Source: Gnetum montanum (lineage: Eukaryota > Streptophyta > Gnetopsida > Gnetales > Gnetaceae). Taken from it: 59,712 nt of DNA. Shown piece after piece: positions 56,936-59,712 of this stretch; position 1 is the first letter of the stretch, and every line of letters begins with the position of its first letter. The position numbers and the translations under genes were made by a program. The notes under the pieces were generated by a model that was given only the letters and a program-made list of their open reading frames with translations, was not told the DNA's origin and did not search any database. Where the stretch lies: contig MNCI01034278.1 of the NCBI GenBank assembly GCA_015680685.1, positions 458,546 through 518,257 on the forward strand. Reading direction: 5' to 3'.

Positions 56936-59600
56936 TCAGACAACGCCTAGAGGTAGAGGCTCATGTGGCTTTGATGGTCCTACATCTTATCTCGATGCTA
57001 TTGGAGATTAAGGCTAACTTGCTACTATTGAAATTTTGAAAGACCCCAGTAATGCTTTCATCTTTTCTTCCTTGCCTTGTGGATCATAAATGATCCATGT
57101 GGATTCACTGATGTGGGCCAATGTAGGAATGTCCCACAGGCATGGCATTGAAGAAAATAATTCCTTTGTGTTGATAAACTAGGCTATGAAGGTTTTACGT
57201 TTTATTTTGAATATTCATACAAGATTCTGCAGCTCTTGGTTATCATTTATCCTTTTTACTAGGTTCTAAGCAACAAATCATTGATAGTGAATCTACTCCT
57301 GAGAACTTTAAGCTCTATGTTGGTTGTCTCCAACTTTTTTTATCTTTGTGGAGTTTGAATTCTGCCTCATAGAGGAGGTTGGAACTAACCACCTTCTTCT
57401 TCAATTTAGATCTTAACCTCCCCATTATTAGCATTACCAAGTTTGCATAATGAAGGTTGGAAAGCTCCATATATTATGTCATTTCCTTAATTTGCAACTC
57501 ATGTAGGTGAATCTTTACCTTGTTATATGTGTTTAGTCCATCAAAGATGGGCTACGATACATCTCCTCATTGTTGGAGGTGTTGGAGAGCCTCATTCATC
57601 TTTTCCTTCACCAATTTGATCTCCTTGTTGACCTACTTGAGTAGGCCAACCTTGTCACTATAGTAATTTTTCACATGTTCAAACTTCAAGGCCTCATTCT
57701 TCCAAGTGGTTACCTCGACATCGGTCTTCTAGTGAAGAGTGTGAACTTCCTTCATTAAGATATTATGATTTTTAGCTACCAACCTCCTTAGATCCAAGTT
57801 CACCTTTGGCAAGTTGCTCATGTATCAACTTGACCAATTAGTATTTTTGTTTCTCAACATTGTGTAGGTGGAGATTATCATTCGTGAGGATCAAGTTTTC
57901 CTTTCAGACCTGCGATAAGTCCTAGTTGGTGTTGAAAGCTATAGCTTTTGATAAGGATGCATTGAAGATCACTACCTCTTTTACATTCTCACCCTATTGA
58001 AGTTTTAGTTGAAGTTGTTAGAAAGCTTCATATTTGGTAATTTTAGGTCTATGAATGACAGGGTCGGAAAGATAGGCTTACAACTTAGTAACTTTGATAA
58101 CTAATTGTCGATTGACTATGGTGGCCTTCTCAAGTTGTGCATTGGTGATTACCAACTTGCCCCTTGTCTCAAGCAACTACAACTAGTTTGTAGTGATATC
58201 ATCTAGAAGATCAAAGATCTTTGGAAGTAGTTACCCAACTCCAACCAATCTTTCCAACACCTCATCATGTTGGGTAGTGCTCATCTAACCACTCTCTACT
58301 CCTATGGATACATATATGTTTTCCATGGTGGAAATATTGAGTATGCCTATCATAGGGGCATTTAGGGCTTTAGCAACCCTCTCATCCATCACTTCCACTT
58401 CTATTTCTTGGCCTTTGTGCTACATCACTAGGATAGTTTCCACCTCACCTTCATCCAACATGACCAAGAAGGCTATGGCATTTCCTAAAATTTCAAGAAA
58501 CATTTATCTAGGAATGAACACTATGATCTCCTCAATATTTCGATTGGATCTTGTAGATGCTTGGTTTCTTCAAGCAAAGAATAGTAGGGTAGTCTCATTG
58601 TCTAGTCAACTGATGATCCTTATGATGTCGTTTAAGTGACTCATGGTTGGATAGTAGATAGATAACTCCCCACCACCTGCAAGACTTTCATGTTGTTGTA
58701 GCTACTACTTTCTAAGCTTCCTTAGTCATTCTGCAGCTGCAAGCATCTCTAGTGTAGACTCTGGAGCTACAGGTGATGGGGGCGGTGGTTGCTCCTCTTC
58801 TTGTAGCTTAGCTAATACCTTGTTCTTCATCATTTCCTACCAGGACACGATAGGAGCATGGAAAATCACATCATTAGAGTAGTGAGCTATGCTTTCCCTT
58901 TTGTATAGCTTGTGGATGAGACATGGAAAGGGGAGTGTCTCGCTTTCCTTCTCATTTTTCTTAAAGCATTTCTCAATCTCTAAGAAAATGAGTTGGGGAA
59001 GGTTAACTAAGTACTTCCTAAGGATTGAAAACCTAGAAAGGGGGATGAATAAGCTCCCAATTGAAATGGTACCTACCACACAAAAACACAAAATTTTACA
59101 TGGTTCCCCAACTTGGATACTTTCACACTCAGAGTATAGAATTAGTACACAAAATTTTACATGGTTCCCCAACTTGGTTTCTCAATCAAATGTGGTTTGA
59201 AGGGCACCATACCCTGTATAAGCTTTGAGCTCTGCATTGAATCATTTTGTCACTACCCCGTAATGTCCTAATAAACTTAGAATGTGGTTTCAAGGATCCG
59301 ACAACCTTTACAAAATTGAGCTCCTCTTCAGAGTGTTTTGATGCTGCAAAACCACTCAACCTCATAGGGTCTCAACAAGCTCAATGAGGATGCCTTCTCA
59401 AAAAAAGCATATCAACCCTGCAAGACAACAAGAAAAAGAAAAAGACATAAGGAAAGAATGTAACTAAAATAACAAGTCCTTGTCATTGAAGCTCAATTCA
59501 ACATATAATCAAGAAAATAATGTGACAATGAAGAATAAGAGTATAATAGCATAGATATGACAATGATTATTTTGATGTGAATAGTGCTTGCACAATTCCC
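56936..59600 (-). pseudogene. ORF3 of element F
   Basis: The minus-strand frame ends at 56936 after EPLPLGVV. Above it lie coiled-coil blocks matching A and C (the counterpart of YMELSNLHYANLAMLT around 57430-57480). Further up is the open piece 59172-58837 with VNLPQLIFLEIEKCFKKNEK, LPFPCLIHKLYKRESIAHYS and NDVIFHAPIVSW, homologous to residues about 255-310 of the C protein. The extreme N-terminus is not clearly identifiable in the window. Confidence 0.7.
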
Positions 59601-59667
59601 AAGAATCTAGTATCTTCTTATAATCTTAGAGTTTATAAAAACTCCTTGGAATTCATGCAACGACTAC

Positions 59668-59712
59668 TGATGAGACGCGGTTTGCGTCGGCCGAGATATC
59701 GCGTACGCGATA
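59668..59712 (+). repeat. Start of a second family-A LTR
   Basis: tgatgagacgcggtttgcgt and the following gatatcgcgtacgcgata match the first bases of the LTR at 1537. No polypurine tract precedes it, so it is probably a 5' LTR inserted into F. Truncated by the window end. Confidence 0.82.

Larger units (their letters stand above)
55805..59667 (-). mobile_element. Athila-like element F, 3' part (minus strand)
   Basis: Its 3' LTR (55805-56702) interrupts the copia RT fragment. The polypurine tract cgtgggggta lies at about 56703-56712 on the minus strand, and ORF3 fills the rest. The left flank is tacat (55800-55804). The other LTR is beyond the window. A family-A LTR starts at 59668, apparently inserted into F. 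Confidence 0.82.

Noticed and set aside
59200-59660. Start codon and upstream intron of ORF3 in element F
   Set aside because: No convincing splice acceptor/ATG like those in B, C and E could be placed here. The region is decayed and cut by the family-A LTR.

Overview
The window is repeat-dense nuclear DNA of a land plant. The evidence is spliced genes with GT/AG introns, a plastid-type monothiol glutaredoxin gene, and layers of old, decayed LTR retrotransposons. Insertions this old and this deeply nested fit a large slow-turnover genome such as a gymnosperm's, but the species is an inference and not something the sequence shows. Five isolated N bases (7895, 8145, 18646, 29674, 37398) mark assembly joins.

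Layout. 1-3083: 3' end of an Athila-like Ty3/gypsy element (element A) with one full LTR and a second truncated LTR. 3084-9801: AT-rich sequence holding a nitrate/peptide transporter (NPF/PTR) pseudogene fragment, a PIF1-like helicase fragment and a long foldback repeat. 9802-47564: a four-member nest of Athila-like elements. The host element B (+) was entered by C (+, 12404-22739) and by E (-, 26659-45675), and E was itself entered by D (+, 28615-38464). Every level is supported by LTR ends of TGATGAG/CTCATCA type, tRNA-Asp-like primer sites and 5-bp target duplications (taaag/taagg, atgat/atggt, gtaat, tcaac). 48758-51754: the only apparently functional host gene, a GRXS16-type GIY-YIG/glutaredoxin gene with two tandem alternative last exons. 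51755-59712: a decayed LTR fragment, duplicated and inverted repeats, a copia RT fragment, a sixth Athila-like element F (-) inserted into that fragment, and the first 45 bp of another family-A LTR.

How the parts work together. D carries the recognisable pol region (protease, RT, RNase H, integrase). B, C and E lack RT and integrase. Instead they keep a long post-pol frame (called ORF3 here, about 950 codons, coiled-coil rich, with a conserved SGEWYLGETY motif and a second LPFPCLI motif). In these three elements ORF3 is preceded by an internal block of palindromes plus TATATATA that resembles the same element's own LTR promoter, then a short leader, a candidate intron, and a 3' splice site placed directly against the ORF3 ATG. 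I read this as an internally promoted, spliced transcript for ORF3 in pol-less elements. It is the most interesting mobile-element feature here.

The other highlight is the glutaredoxin gene. Exon 1 (transit peptide and first half of the GIY-YIG-like domain) can be joined in phase to exon 2a (CGFS active site) or to exon 2b, about 1.1 kb further on. Exon 2b aligns with 2a without gaps, is free of stops and changes the active site to CAES.
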